64,000 bases of DNA from Emiliania huxleyi CCMP1516 (lineage: Eukaryota > Haptophyta > Isochrysidales > Noelaerhabdaceae), in the NCBI RefSeq assembly GCF_000372725.1, contig NW_005200507.1:578750-642749 (forward strand), given 5' to 3'. This document shows, in pieces, positions 40,866 to 52,230 of this stretch. Below the pieces are notes generated by a model. The model did no database searches. It had not been told where the DNA came from and saw only the letters and a program-made list of their open reading frames with translations. The translations under genes were made by a program, and so were the position numbers. Every line of letters starts with the position of its first letter. The stretch's first letter is position 1.

Positions 40866-41373
40866 CGCTGTATAGTACGTACGTACTTTACCGCCTTGCA
40901 TCCTTGCGCGCAAGGCTCAACGCTCGGGCGTTGACCGCACCGCGTACCCTCCCCACTCTCGCTTCTCGTTTGTGTCACACCACGCGGAACGCATCTTCCA
41001 TCTCCATCGCTTCGCCTTCGGTGAAGGGGGTGAACCGCGCCATCCTCGATCGCCGTGCAAAGCTCGCTTCCAAGCTCTCACGCCGCGCGTAGGGCCGTTA
41101 GGGGCCTCTAGAGAACACAACCCCCTCTCCCTTTTCGCTTTTCTCCCCGCTGTACACTGTAGTCGGGTAGTCGGCGCCGTGAACCTTCACGGGATTGCCC
41201 CCCCGTGTCTGTACTGTTTGTGCCCCTTCGCACGTCCACGTGCCCATCCTGTGCCTCCGAGATGATTTTATACAAAAGTGATACATCGTAGGAAGGACCT
41301 TACTTAGGTCCGCATACACCTTTGAGATCATTCAAAGCACTCCAAGCGTTCCGAAAGGATCGAGCCGCCCTCC
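40453..41373. other. Intergenic with CT/TTTA microsatellites and shared repeats
   Basis: No gene. Contains CTTTCTTT/CT tracts (40490-40520), (TTTA)n then (TC)n (40808-40862), and a repeat fragment at 40730-40800 (CCTGATCGTCCTTACAAGAT, CTGCTCGTGCAGGTGGGGAC) shared with 62710-62780. A second, looser match links 40970-41040 with 58360-58430. Confidence 0.6.
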
Positions 41374-42858
41374 CTACTTTCTGTTCTTCCTATGCTTTTT
41401 GCCGCTGCCCCTGCTCGGTGAAGCCGGAGGTGATTCAGCCGCTGTCCCCACCAGCCACTCATCCAGTTGAGGCTTGATGTTTTCGTTCCCTAGCAGCTGC
41501 TTAGCCCCCTCCTCCTTCCGTTCTTTCATCGGCTGCAGCTCGGCATTCTGCGTCCGGCGGTGGTGGTCACCAGGAAGTCGGCACATATCGACCGTTGCGA
41601 AGACTGAGCAAAAGTCATCGACGCTCATCCAGAAGTCGCCATCGTCTTCGTCGCTGTTGAAATTGCCGGCCGCGGCCCGGCAATCCGGGTGCGAGCTCCA
41701 TTCTTTGGAGCCATCAGACCACGGCCCCTTCCATTCCCCGTGCCCCCACGGGTTGCGGAGGAGCAGAAGCCTGTGGCCACTCACCTCCACCGCATGGAGC
41801 ACCGCATACGCGTGCCCGTCGATAATCCCGCACCGCTCCTCTTCTGTCGCATCCGAGCGAGTTCCAGCCCCCACGAGAATACTTGGATCCTCGACCGCAT
41901 CACAAAGCCCCTTCCACAGCCGGTCCGCCCCGACGGAGGTGGGGATGGCCGTCGCACTGCCGCCTGTGAGTGCTTGCAAAGCAGTCGCGACCCTCCCGCC
42001 ACCGCCAATGGCCTGATACGTCCCGCGGAGCTTAGCAAATGCTTTCTCTACGACCATGGGCCAGATCTCTCGTCGATTGGCTGACTTGGCGAAGACCGGT
42101 GTGGGCCGCACAGACGCATGCACATTATTGGGAGTGTAGCAAGGGAAAAAACCGTCTACGTAGACCATCTGCCAAGCGCCGTCGACCCAAAAGCTGACGC
42201 CGTAGCAGCCCGCTGCGTCTAGTTCGTCATCGACGAGGCCGTCGGCGCAACAGGTGTCCGTGGCGACGAGCGCAAGAGCGCTAAGGAAGTAGCAGTCGCC
42301 GAGGCTTCCCTGCTGCACGTCGTGCGCATCCAGGCCGCATTCTTCACCATCTAGGCGGTGGAAGAGCCACGATGCCTCTCCTCGAGAGTTGGTGCCCAGA
42401 GGCCGCCTTGTGCCGCAAATTACCCACGGGCCCTCCCAGCTGAGATGGACGTTCTTGAGCACCTCCCCGCGCTCGCCGTCGCGGAGCCAGTCTTTTGGCT
42501 CAACACCTCCGATAAACAAGCTCTCGTTGGAGTGCGGAAAAAGGGGGTCCTGCCAAGAACGCGGGGCGTCAATGCTGGCGCACTCGAGCGCAAGGTCCTC
42601 GTACGCCTGGCCGCCAAAGGGGTTGCGCCGCGCTGACTCGATCCTCCCAGCCGCCGATTCGTGATTGATGGTGCTCGTCGTGCGGCGAGGGACGGATGGC
42701 TTCGGCTTCCCCTTCTTGTTCTTGGGTGGGGACGTCCCCGGCGACTTCATCTTTTTCGAGGGGTGTGGCCCGCGCGACTTCATCAGCAACCATGCGCCCG
42801 CGGCAAGCAGAACCGAGAACGCGAGAAGCATCCCAGGAGGGACGCTGTTCGCCGCCAT
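41374..42858 (-). CDS. Membrane-anchored calpain-family cysteine protease
   Basis: Single-exon, 494 residues. An N-terminal membrane anchor (about 9-26, GMLLAFSVLLAAGAWLL), a Lys/Pro-rich linker (30-60), then a full CysPc domain with the triad Cys189 (QGSLGDCYFLSAL), His349 (GIIDGHAYAVLHA) and Asn369 (LLLLRNPWGHGEWKG). All catalytic residues are present, so it should be active. Calpains are calcium-regulated, limited-cleavage proteases. I see no penta-EF or C2 domain, so calcium sensitivity would rest on the protease core. The anchor recalls plant DEK1 only in being membrane-bound. The start at 42858 lies 79 bp inside the inverted-repeat spacer, so its promoter is the right arm. Confidence 0.9.
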   Translation of the reverse strand: MAANSVPPGMLLAFSVLLAAGAWLLMKSRGPHPSKKMKSPGTSPPKNKKGKPKPSVPRRTTSTINHESAAGRIESARRNPFGGQAYEDLALECASIDAPRSWQDPLFPHSNESLFIGGVEPKDWLRDGERGEVLKNVHLSWEGPWVICGTRRPLGTNSRGEASWLFHRLDGEECGLDAHDVQQGSLGDCYFLSALALVATDTCCADGLVDDELDAAGCYGVSFWVDGAWQMVYVDGFFPCYTPNNVHASVRPTPVFAKSANRREIWPMVVEKAFAKLRGTYQAIGGGGRVATALQALTGGSATAIPTSVGADRLWKGLCDAVEDPSILVGAGTRSDATEEERCGIIDGHAYAVLHAVEVSGHRLLLLRNPWGHGEWKGPWSDGSKEWSSHPDCRAAAGNFNSDEDDGDFWMSVDDFCSVFATVDMCRLPGDHHRRTQNAELQPMKERKEEGAKQLLGNENIKPQLDEWLVGTAAESPPASPSRGSGKKHRKNRK

Positions 42859-42936
42859 GCTCTCGCGTAAAAGCGGATTGGATCAACTTGATCCACACAA
42901 CGTTCGGCAATGTATTCAGGATGATGGCCATGGCCG

Positions 42937-43697
42937 AGAGGGAGAGAGAGGAGTCGAACGCGATGGCGCTCGCGCAGCTCGTCCCAGGCGCCTCCATTTG
43001 CGGGCGCGATTTTTCCACCCAAGGTAACAAGGGACGCCTTCGGGCCGCGACCTCAAAAAGCGCGCGTCTGTGAGAAGAAGAAAAGAGAATTTCCAGGCCG
43101 CATGAGGATTGTTCTTCGGTGTGCGCGCGCGCGGGGGGACTCTCCCGTCGCAACCAAACTGAAAATCAAACCGCGCCGCCGCAAACGCTGGAACGATTAC
43201 GAATACCGCCGAGAGCTGATTTGGAGTCTTTTGGACCAAGACCAATATTTTGTATTGTATTGGAGTCCCCTGAAGGTGCCCTGGCCGAGCCCGCTTCATG
43301 GGGTGATATCCTCTTTTTGCTCTCCTGGCCGCGCGTCGACTTGTAGAAGAGAGCACTTGGAGTCGACGCTCGGATCGGCCTGGAATCACTCTCTCTCTGG
43401 AATCACTTGCGGAGGTCCCCTTCTCCCGGTAAAACGTGGCAAGTTAGACAACCCTCCCTTTTGCAACTGGCAGCGCCGGCGTGGTTACCAGGTTTGGTCC
43501 TTGGTCTCGTCAAATGAGGCGTCGGGGAGCCGTGGAATTATAATAAATGCAAGGCGCCCGCTGATTCCGGCGGCGCAGCCCTACAAGGAGTTCGCTCAGC
43601 CCAGGAAAGGCGCCCACTCCCGGACGACACGCCGTCCTTGTTTCCGATGGCGGAGCCCATCGTCGTGCTTCCCGCGCCGCCCCACGAGGCGCCGATC
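42937..43697. promoter_or_regulatory. Right arm of long inverted repeat; divergent promoter of calpain and MYB genes
   Basis: The reverse complement of 35629-36408. It spans the region between the calpain start (42858, minus) and the MYB start (43647, plus), so it is the shared divergent promoter. The same DNA at the left arm drives the membrane protein gene. It includes the TTCTCTTTTCTTCTTCTCAC-like pyrimidine tract (43065-43090 on the minus strand). Confidence 0.8.
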
Positions 43698-44978
43698 GGC
43701 GGCGCCGCCGAGCCTCCGTACCAGCAGCCTGCCGCCGAGGGCGGCGGCCTCGCGCTCGTCGGCGGCCGCGGCCCACCCATGCTCAAGAGCATGCCCTCTG
43801 CCAACTCGCAGTTCGCGATCGAGCAGCTGATCGGCCTCGCCAGCTCGTCGCCGACCAAGGAGCCGTCGCCGCGCTTCTCCCAGCCGGGCAGCGAGGGCGG
43901 CCAGAGCCCGGACCAGCAAGGAGCGACGCCCCCCATGCTGTCCGAAGCCACGCCGCCTCACGAAGAGTTTGAACCGTCGGGCGGGCGGGCGGAGGGGGCG
44001 ATGCCCATCGCGAGCGCGATGGCCATCCCGCCGGGCTACTACGCGCCCCCCCCCGCCGCCGCCGCCGTCCACTATGGCCAGATGCCGCCGTCGTACCTCG
44101 AGGCGACTCCCTCGCCTCACCTCGCGAGGCCGCAGGCGGCGGGCGAGGTTGGCGCAGCGGGCGAGCCGCGCGCGCCCCTCGAGAACTGGGCGCCCCAGAC
44201 GGTCGTGCGCGGCGTGGCGCCCCACGTCCCCGTCCCCGTCGCCCTGCCCGGCGTCGAGCCCGGCACCTCGGCCGTGCCAAACAACAGCGCCAAAAAGGCG
44301 GCGACGGCCGCTGGGAAGGACAAGGCGAGCGGTCGCAAGGGGCGCGAGGTGGTGCCGTGGCGGCCGTCGGAGGACTCGACCATCCTGCAGGGCGTGTCCG
44401 AGCACGGCTGCAAGTGGTCGCTCATCTCGCAGCAGCTGCCCGGCCGCTCGGAGAATGCGGTCCGCAACCGGTGGCACCGGCTCGAAAACGCGGAGCGCAC
44501 GCGGCGCGAGGCGCTCGAGGCGGGGCTGCCGGTCGAGGGGTACCGCTGCCGCAAGTGCGGCCACTTCAAGAAGGGGCACATGTGCCTCGGCCTCGAGACG
44601 GTCGCGCCCGACGGCTCCGTCATGCCGACGCCCGCCGCGAGCGGCGCCAAGCGAGGGCGGGCGGCCGACGCGGCCAAGCCGCCCCGCAAGCCGCCCCGCA
44701 CCCTCGCGCCCGGCTACCAGGGCATGCCGCTGCAGATGCCGCCCCACCTCATGGGGCAGCCGCTGCCGCAGCACGACCCCTCCTACCCGATGCACCACCC
44801 GATGGTTGCCGCGCACCCGGGCATGCAGCAGCTGCCGCCCGGCCAGCTGCCGCCCGGCCAGCTGCCGCCCGGCGGAGGGTACTACTACTACCACGAGACG
44901 GCGCAGCAGCAGTTCCTGCAGCAGCAGCGGTACGAGCAGCACCACCAGATCATGCAGCAGCACCACCAGCAGCAGTTT

Positions 44979-45067
<89 letters not shown>

Positions 45068-45614
45068 CTTGGCTCAGCAGCACTTGGCGCAGCCGCCGCC
45101 GCAGCAGCAGATGATGCAGCAGCAGGGACAGCAGCCGCAGGGGCAGCCGCCGCAGCCGCCGCCGCACCCCGCGGCCGGGATGATGGCAGCGCGGCAGCAC
45201 CCGCCGCCGCAGCAGCAGCTCCCGCCGCCGCCGCAGCAGCAGATGATGCCGCAGCCGGGGCAGCCTTCGCAGGGGCAGCCCGCGCCGCCGCACCTGCAGG
45301 GGCACCCGCACTTGCCGCACGTGCCGCAGCTGTCGCACCTGCAGTACGCCGCCCCCCCCGGGTACTACGCGTACGGAGGGCCGCCGGGCGCCGCCATGGT
45401 GTACGCCTACCCGCCCTCGAACGACGCGTCGCCCACGGGGGAGGGCACGGGCGAGGGAGGCGCGCCCTTCCAGCCGGCGCCCACCTCGCCGCTCACCGCG
45501 CCGCTCTCGCCGAGCGGCATCGAGGGCTTCAGCGACGACGTCGTGGGCTCGTTCCTCCACGACGCGCTCGAGTACAACAGCGCCTCGGCCAAGGTCGAGC
45601 CCCCCCCGCAGTGA
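43647..45614 (+). CDS. MYB-type DNA-binding protein with poly-Q tract
   Basis: Single-exon, 655 residues from ATG 43647. A Myb/SANT repeat around residues 230-290: REVVPWRPSEDSTILQGVSE, HGCKWSLISQQLPGR and SENAVRNRWHRLEN, with the third-helix NAVRNRWH of DNA-binding MYBs. Immediately after comes a small Cys motif YRCRKCGHFKKGHMC, a zinc-knuckle-like element often seen behind MYB repeats in algae and plants. The C-terminal half is a Gln/Pro activation-type region with 27 CAG plus one CAA codon at 44982-45065. Nuclear transcription factor is the likely role; targets unknown. Its first 16 codons are inside the inverted repeat. Confidence 0.8.
44982..45065 (+). repeat. CAG trinucleotide repeat (28 Gln)
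   Basis: 27 uninterrupted CAG codons and one CAA inside the MYB gene. The pure tract is likely length-variable. Confidence 0.98.
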
Positions 45615-46052
45615 GGCCGCCCTCGCGCCCCGATGTTCAGCAGAGGCGACCCCCCCCCGCGGGTCTGACCGCCGCCGCCCGGAGCGGAGCCCTGATAGAC
45701 GGCGCGGCGGCCATCGCGTGAACACCGAACACCCCCTTCCCCCGAACGGGCGGGAGGCGACTCGATCTCAAGAGTATTCGTTGCCACACTCTGCGCTGTA
45801 CTGGCCATTATTATGTTCTGTGCATGTCTTGGGAGATGGATGCGTGTCGGCGCGAGCGCTCAGAGCGTGCGACACACTTGTCAAGCTGTCAAACCCCGGT
45901 GTTGATTAGGTCTGCAGAGGGTGTCTCAATTTGAGAGATTGCATTTTAATATCGTGGGATGCGACCGCGGACCGGCCATTTTGGGTTTTGTGAAATTAAA
46001 CGAAAGCATTTCCCCAAACGACGCCTCGCGGGCCCGGAGCCACGCACATTCT
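45615..46052. other. Intergenic between convergent MYB and helicase genes
   Basis: About 440 bp with no ORF or repeat I can support. Confidence 0.45.
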
Positions 46053-49000
46053 TCACATATCAGATTTGCACAACGGACACACCCTCGTGTCCGCCTGCCC
46101 CGAGCGCACGCTGCCAAACCAGCGGTAGAGGCAAGCCGCGTGGAAGCGCTTGGCGCAGGTCGGGCACGCGAGCTTGGGCAGCTGCTGCGTCGTGCTGTGC
46201 AGGCCCTCCCGGCAGATCAGGCACAAGCTGTCTGGATCCTCGTCGCCCTCGGCGGGGCCGCCGCCCGGCTCGCCCCCCGCGAGCCAAGGCTCGAGCAGCT
46301 TCCGAAGCCTCGAGAGGAGGTCAGGCTGCGGCGCAATCTCCGCGTCGCGCCTCAGCTGCGAGCCAACGGCGCGCGCCTCGTCGAGCTGGCACCGCAGAAG
46401 CGCGGCCGGCGGCGCCGTCTCCGGCGGCAGCCCGCCCGCCGCGACGACGAGCGCGAGCCACTCGGGGCCGGGCGGCAGCAGCGTCACGCCCTCGACGGCG
46501 ACCAGCTTGCCCTCCTCGCCGAGGAAGAGCAGCGAGGTGCCGACGGCAAACATCGGCAGCCCGTGCGGCGGCAGCGCCAGCCTGGGGATAGAGTGGCGCT
46601 GCAGAAGCGCCTTGCATTCCCGGCCGTCGGCTCTCCAGCGCCAATCGAGGCCCTCTGGGGCGTCCAACTTCACCACCATCGGCGGCGGTGCCGCCGGGCC
46701 GTCGGCGGGGGCCGGCTGGGCGACGCGCAGCTTGCGGTCCCGGTAGCCGGACGCCATCGAGCAGAGTAAGCGCACGCCAGCGGGCCGGTCGGCCGTGAGC
46801 GGCGGCTGGAGGCCGCACGTCGCCACCGCCTCGTCCGGCTCGAGGTCCGGCTCGAACCGCAGCATCATCGCCGCGGCCGCCTGGCCGGGAGACACCTTGG
46901 CGACCATCGCATCGCCAAAGAGGAGGCGGAGCATCTGGACCGACTCGGCCGTCAGGGCTGCGGCCGCCCCGGTCGGCGGTCGGCACAGCGGCGGGGCGTT
47001 GGCGCAGACGAGGGATCCCACAGAGCCGCCCAGCCGCACGCACGCGACGCGCTGCTCGAGGGCGATGCCGCGCCGCGACGAGAAGTGCTTGAGCGCTCGC
47101 GCCCCGTCCGGCGGGAGGACGCCCAGGGCGAGGCAGAGGAAGCCCTCGGGCGGCGGCACGGCGGTGTGCGTGGCGCTCTGGGCGACCAAGCCGGAGAGCG
47201 CAGCCGGGCCACCGACGCAACTCGCAAGCTCCGCACTCGCCTCCTCGAGCCGCCTGGACCTCGCCCACACGCGGCACGAGCCGTCGCCGCCGTGCAGAAA
47301 GACCCAGTCGAAGCCGCGCCGTCGGAGCAGCTCGTCCTCGATGGCCGGGAGGAGCGTCGCTCGCACCTCCTGCGCGCTCGCGAGGTGGACCACGTCGCAG
47401 CAGCGCTGCTCCACCGCCCACGCGGCGGGCGGCGGGAGCAGGCGCTGCAGCGCGCCCTCGTCCAGCTCTGGCGAGAGGCGGACGGCACACCCCGCGCCGC
47501 AGCTGCGGCGCGGCGGAGGACACGCGCTCAGGAGGGCGTCGGGGCGCGCCCAGACGAGGAGCGCACGCAGCAGCGCGAGGCGGTAGGCGCCGTCGCGGCC
47601 TGAGGGCGGGAACGGCCCCGGCGGCAGCTCGAGGCTCGAGGCGGGGAGGCGGGTGCTCTCGCGCACGGCCGCGCGCAGCGTCGCGAGCGTGGAGAGCAGC
47701 TGGCGCGCCTTCGGTGCGAGCCGGGAGGGGTGGAGCAGAAGGGTGCGAGCTGCGGGAGAGCAGCCGGCGGAGACACGCCTGCTTGGGCGCGATGCCGTGG
47801 TCAGTGCAGAAGCGGGCCGCCCGCGCGGAGAGGGAGCGTCCGCCCCGCCCGCGCTTTGCCGCAACGGCGCCGTCGGCGGCCGGCTGCTCCGCGTCGGCGG
47901 CTGGTTGCGCGTCGTCGTCGGCGTCCGCCGGCTCGTCGGCGGCCTTCTTTTCCCCGATCTGCTCGAGCTCGACCACGAGGGCAATAAAGGAGAGCGGCTC
48001 CGAGTACATGCCGCGGTCAAAGTGCAGTCGACCGTAGAAGCCCGCTCGCACGAGGCTGTTGTACTCGTCCGGCTCGGCGACGAGCGGCGACACGATCCGG
48101 AAGGGCGAGCGCGGCTGTGCGCAGCCCGCGGCGATGACGAGCGCCTCCGCAGCGCACCCGAGCCGGATGCCGAGCGCCACCATCCTGGAGAGCTGCGGCT
48201 CGAGCGGGAGTGCGCTCGCCAGCCGCCCCGTCGCGGTCAGCGGCGCGATGTCGAGCGGATCGAGGGGCTCCGCCTCGCCGCCGTCGCCGTCTCGCCCCTC
48301 GGTGTCGACCTGCAGCATGCCCATCTGCGCGAGGGCGTGGAGGGCGTGCCCCACGTGCGTCGGATCGGGCGGCTCGAGCAGCTCGCGCATCGTGCCAGAG
48401 ATGGGCTGGCCGCCCTCGATGACGCATCGCAGCCGCAGCACCGACGCCTCGAGCGGCTCGCGGCACATCTGCGGCGCGTCGTGCTCCGCAAAGCCGTCCC
48501 ACGCCGCCCTCGGGTAGAGGCGGTAGACGGAGCCGGGCCGCACGCGCGCCGTGCGGCCGGCCCGCTGCTGCGCCGACGCCTTTGAGACCCACTCCCGCCG
48601 CAGGACGGCCGAGCGGAGGGCGGTCGAGTAGGAGAGCTGCTTGTGCAGCCCGAGGTCGAGGACCGCGTCGACGTCGGGGAGCGTGAGCGACGACTCGGCG
48701 GCGTTGGTCGCGACGACCACCTTGGTCACGCCCGGCGCCGCCGCCTCGAAGGCCTCGAGCTGCTCCTCGAAGGGGAGCTTCGAGTGGATGGGCACAACCT
48801 TGAAGGTGGGCGGCGGCAGCTTGTCGGCCAGCTCCTCGATCTCCGCCATGCCAGGGACGAAGACGAGCACCGCGCCGCCCTGCTCCTCCGCCTCCCCGGC
48901 AGCCGCCGCGGCGGCGAGGCGAACCACCCACGGCGCCAGCTCGAGCATGCCGCTCACCACGGAGGCCGGCACCGCGCCGCCGTCGGCAGCCGAGGCGGCG

Positions 49001-49835
49001 CTCTGCTGCGCGAGGCTCTTCGCGGTCTTGCGCAGCCGCTCCGGCAGGCCGCCCAGCCGCTGGACCACCTCCTCGAGGAAGAGCTCCTGCAGCGGGAAGC
49101 GGCGCTCGCCGACGTGGAGCGGCGCGCCGACCTGGCTCCGCCCGAGCGAGGCTGCGAAGTAGTCGACGAAGAGCTGCGAGTGGAGCGTGGCCGACATGAG
49201 CACGACGCGCAGCGTGGGGTGCGAGCGCAGCAGCCGGCGCGCGAGGAGGCAGAGGAGGTCCGAGTCAGTCGCTCGCTCGTGGCACTCGTCGATGATCAGG
49301 TGCGTGAGGCTCTGCACGACGCCGCGGCTCTTGGCGCCGGCGGCGGCGAGCCGGACCAGGTAGCCGGTGGTGACGTACCAGCAGCGCGTCGACGGCCCCT
49401 CGTCCCGCACGCCGTGCCCCATCCGCAAGCCGTACAGGTGACCGTCCTCGCCCCGCCGCGCCCGCTCGAAGAGCCCGTGCGCAGCGATGCGGCGCGGCTG
49501 CGCGACCATCAGCCGCGCGTCCGGCCGCGCCTCGAGGAGCAGCTGCGGCACGCGCGAAGACTTGCCGCACCCCGTCTGGCCGGCGATGAGCGAGACTCGG
49601 TGCTGCGAGACCAGCCGCACCACCTCCGCCGCGTGCTCGTCGACCGGCAGGCGCGGCCGCCCGCCCCCACCCTCGGCCTCGCCGCGCCACTCCCGCCAGC
49701 AGCGGCGGCAATAAAACTCGCCGTCCTCCGGGTCCACCGCGCCGTCGGCTCGCCGCTCGCACTGCGCGCAAAACCGCGCGGCGGCGGCGGCGGCGGCACG
49801 CATGGGACCGTACGCGGCGGCGTCGCTCGGCGTCG

Positions 49836-49867
<32 letters not shown>

Positions 49868-51285
49868 CCGTTGATGACGACTTGCACCGGGGTGAGGCTC
49901 GGCGGCGGGTGGGGTGGAGGTACGTGCGACTGGGCAAATGCGTGAAAGCTCGGCCCGTCGAAGAGCTGGACCGGGCTCTGGGCGGGGAGCGGGCCCGCGC
50001 GGAGGAGGAGCTTGCAGAGCGCCTGGTACCGCTGCGCCACGGCGACGTCCTCCCAGCAGAGCTTGGGTGGGAGGGCGCTCCCCGTCGCCGCGCTCCGCTC
50101 GCCTCTCAGGATGCGCTTGAGCGCCTCGCGGTGCTGCGGCAGCAGCTCGCACGGCTCGGGCTGCCGTCCGTCGGCGCGGGCGACGACGCGCCCCAAGCCG
50201 CCGTCGGCGAGCTCGGACAGGGCCGCGGCGCCGATGGAGGAGAGGTCGGCGCCTTTGCGGGGCATCAGCTCGAGCGGGACGGCGCGCGAGTGGGAGTGGT
50301 CAGGCGGGAAGAGGCCCAGCGTCGCGTGGTCGAGCTCGTACAGCGCGCGCGAGAAGCGGAGCGCCCGAGCGAGGAGCGGCTCCGCCCTCGCCTCGAGCCA
50401 GCCGGGCGCATCCTCCCCCTCCCGCTCCGCCAGCCAGGCGCGGGCAGCCTCGGCGCTCGGCCGCGCCGACGCGAGCCCGTCTGCGCCGAGGCTCTCCGCG
50501 ACGACGGACCCGAATGAGGCGAGCTGGAAGGCCGAGGTGTGGTCGTTGCCCACCAGGCCCGCCCAGTCTACCAGCCGGCCCGCCGACAAGCCGCTCGCCT
50601 CGCAGAGCAGCTGCCGCGTCCACACTCGCCCGAGCAGCAGCAGCGGGCCCGCCTGCCGCTCGCAGAGGCGCAGGCCCTGCCCGCCGCCGCCGCCGCCCCC
50701 GCCGCCGCACAGCAGCAGCAGGTCCGAGAAGCGGACGTACCGGATGCCGCGGAAGAGGAAGAAGTCAGAGTCCTCCGCCACGACAAAGCACAAGCCGGGC
50801 CGTGTCGCCTCTGCGGCCGCGCACTCGCACGCAACCTCCGCGTCGGCCTCGCCGTCGCAGCGCGTGAGCCGCACACCCTCCGCCTCAGCGCACTGCGCGA
50901 GCAGCTCCACCATGAGGGGAGGCTCCGGCAGCTGGGCCGCGGCGAGAGTGCGACCGTCGAGGCAGGCGGCCTGCACGTCCTCCAGCCGCCGCCTCCGCTC
51001 TGCAGCGCGGCTATCGAGAGTCGCCGCTTTGAGACGCGTGGCCGGCCCGTCGAGAAAGATCTCGGGCACCATCCCGGCGCTCTGGAGGTTGGTGACGAGC
51101 GCCGTAAAGGCACGCGCCAGCGCTGCATAGTCACCGGCACGGGCGCCAGCGCCTGCCTCGCGGAGCATAAAGAAGCACGCTCCGTGGCCATCGATCAGAA
51201 GCCGCGAGCCGGCGGGCAGCCCGGCGAAAGGCGTGGCGTCGGGCGCGTGCTCGTCGACCCACCGTGCGAGACCAGACACGCCCAT
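46053..51285 (-). CDS. XPG/FEN-type nuclease - DEAH helicase - Listerin-type RING fusion
   Basis: From ATG 51285 (MGVSGLARWVDEHAPD, a FEN/XPG-type start). (1) XPG-N and XPG-I nuclease region with SRLLIDGHGACFFM, CDGEADAEVA, AEDSDFFLF and LVGNDHTS; the acidic active-site residues are kept. (2) A four-Cys zinc motif, CAQC...CRRC. (3) DEAH-type helicase: AGQTGCGKSSR, QPRRIAAHG, VTTGYLV, IIDECHERATDSD, VLMSATL, ATNAAESS and QQRAGRTAR, then the HA2/OB part. (4) After a frame change near 47750 a long region ends in a RING: CLICREG, LPKLACPTCAKRF, HAACLYRWFG, CPLCKSDM. This spacing and the LPxLxCxTC...FH(S/A)ACLYxWF pattern are those of the ribosome-quality-control ligase Listerin (LTN1). The frame change is unresolved: intron, indel or two genes. 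A role in RNA decay or stalled-ribosome control is inferred. Confidence 0.75.
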
Positions 51286-52230
51286 CGACCGTGGCCCAGA
51301 GCAGCGATACCGACGGCGGGGCGGCGATGAGGCGGCCCGGTCTTTCTTTTCTCCCCTGCCAGAGAAGTGAGTTGACAAGAAAAGAATGAAGGAAACAGCA
51401 GCAAAACAAAACAATCTGTCTCAGCAGCACGATTCACTTCTGCCAGACAAGGCGAGGGCGACGGTCAGAATGACCCGTGTGCCCGTTTGGTTTCGTTCTT
51501 TCCAGGCATCGTTTTTACCGGGCACGTGGGTGGGGCCGGGGGGCGGGTACTTACTGGCGAACGCGCACACTGACCGACAGGAAAAGAATTCGGTCCGTCC
51601 GAGGCGGTCGCACAACAGACAGTGTGTCGCTCGAGCGATGAGCGTGTGGTCGTCGTCTGAGAGAGAGAGAGATTTTTAGCAATACCAAACAACTCTAACA
51701 CTCGTGTTGTTGTCGTCTGTCCCGCGTCCACCCATACCGCGTTGGTGTCCAGTCCGAGCCTGGCTGTTCTTCACCTACCTACCTACCTATACCTACAGTC
51801 TACAGACAACACTGTGGGTGGCATGTTTGGGGCGCACACACTGGCGCAAGGTCCAAGGATAGGTACAGACTACAGTGCGCGCCAGGCAGTCCCGTGCCTA
51901 GTCCCGTGCGTGTGCAATCGAAAAGAAAGAAGCGTCGCGCACGACGACTGACGTCCGTGAATGATGTTTTTGGTTTTAGGTTCGTTGTTCGAATGTCGAA
52001 TGAATGTGGCCACCCACTGTTTCCGCCAAGTGACGTGTGAGTGTAGATTTGTTTGTGTGGTATTATCGCCCGCAGCCAATCTTAACCCAAACCTACATCC
52101 TGACTGAAAAGCCTGACTGGCCGTCCTTCCTTCTCGCGTGTGTAACCGTCATGTGTTTGGTTTGCTCCTGCCGCGCGAGTTGTCATCGCAAGTGGGTCCG
52201 ACCTTGGTGGCGGTCAAAGTCCTGATCGGA
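51286..52230. other. Intergenic with left arm of an inverted repeat
   Basis: 51662-51700 is an inverted copy of the TGTTTGGTATTGCTAAAAAT repeat. 51715-51790 (GCGTCCACCCATACCGCGTT, GTCCAGTCCGAGCCTGGCTG) is the reverse complement of 53765-53840. A degenerate TGACGTGTGAGTG copy lies at about 52030. Confidence 0.7.

Noticed and set aside
42569..43153. ORF reading MEAPGTSCASAIAFDSSLSL into the calpain promoter region on the minus strand
   Set aside because: It is the mirrored copy of the left-arm start codons and runs out of frame over the calpain gene; treated as part of the inverted repeat, not as a gene.
48643..50517. 624-codon plus-strand ORF opposite the helicase
   Set aside because: Exactly antisense to conserved helicase motifs; no recognisable motif of its own.
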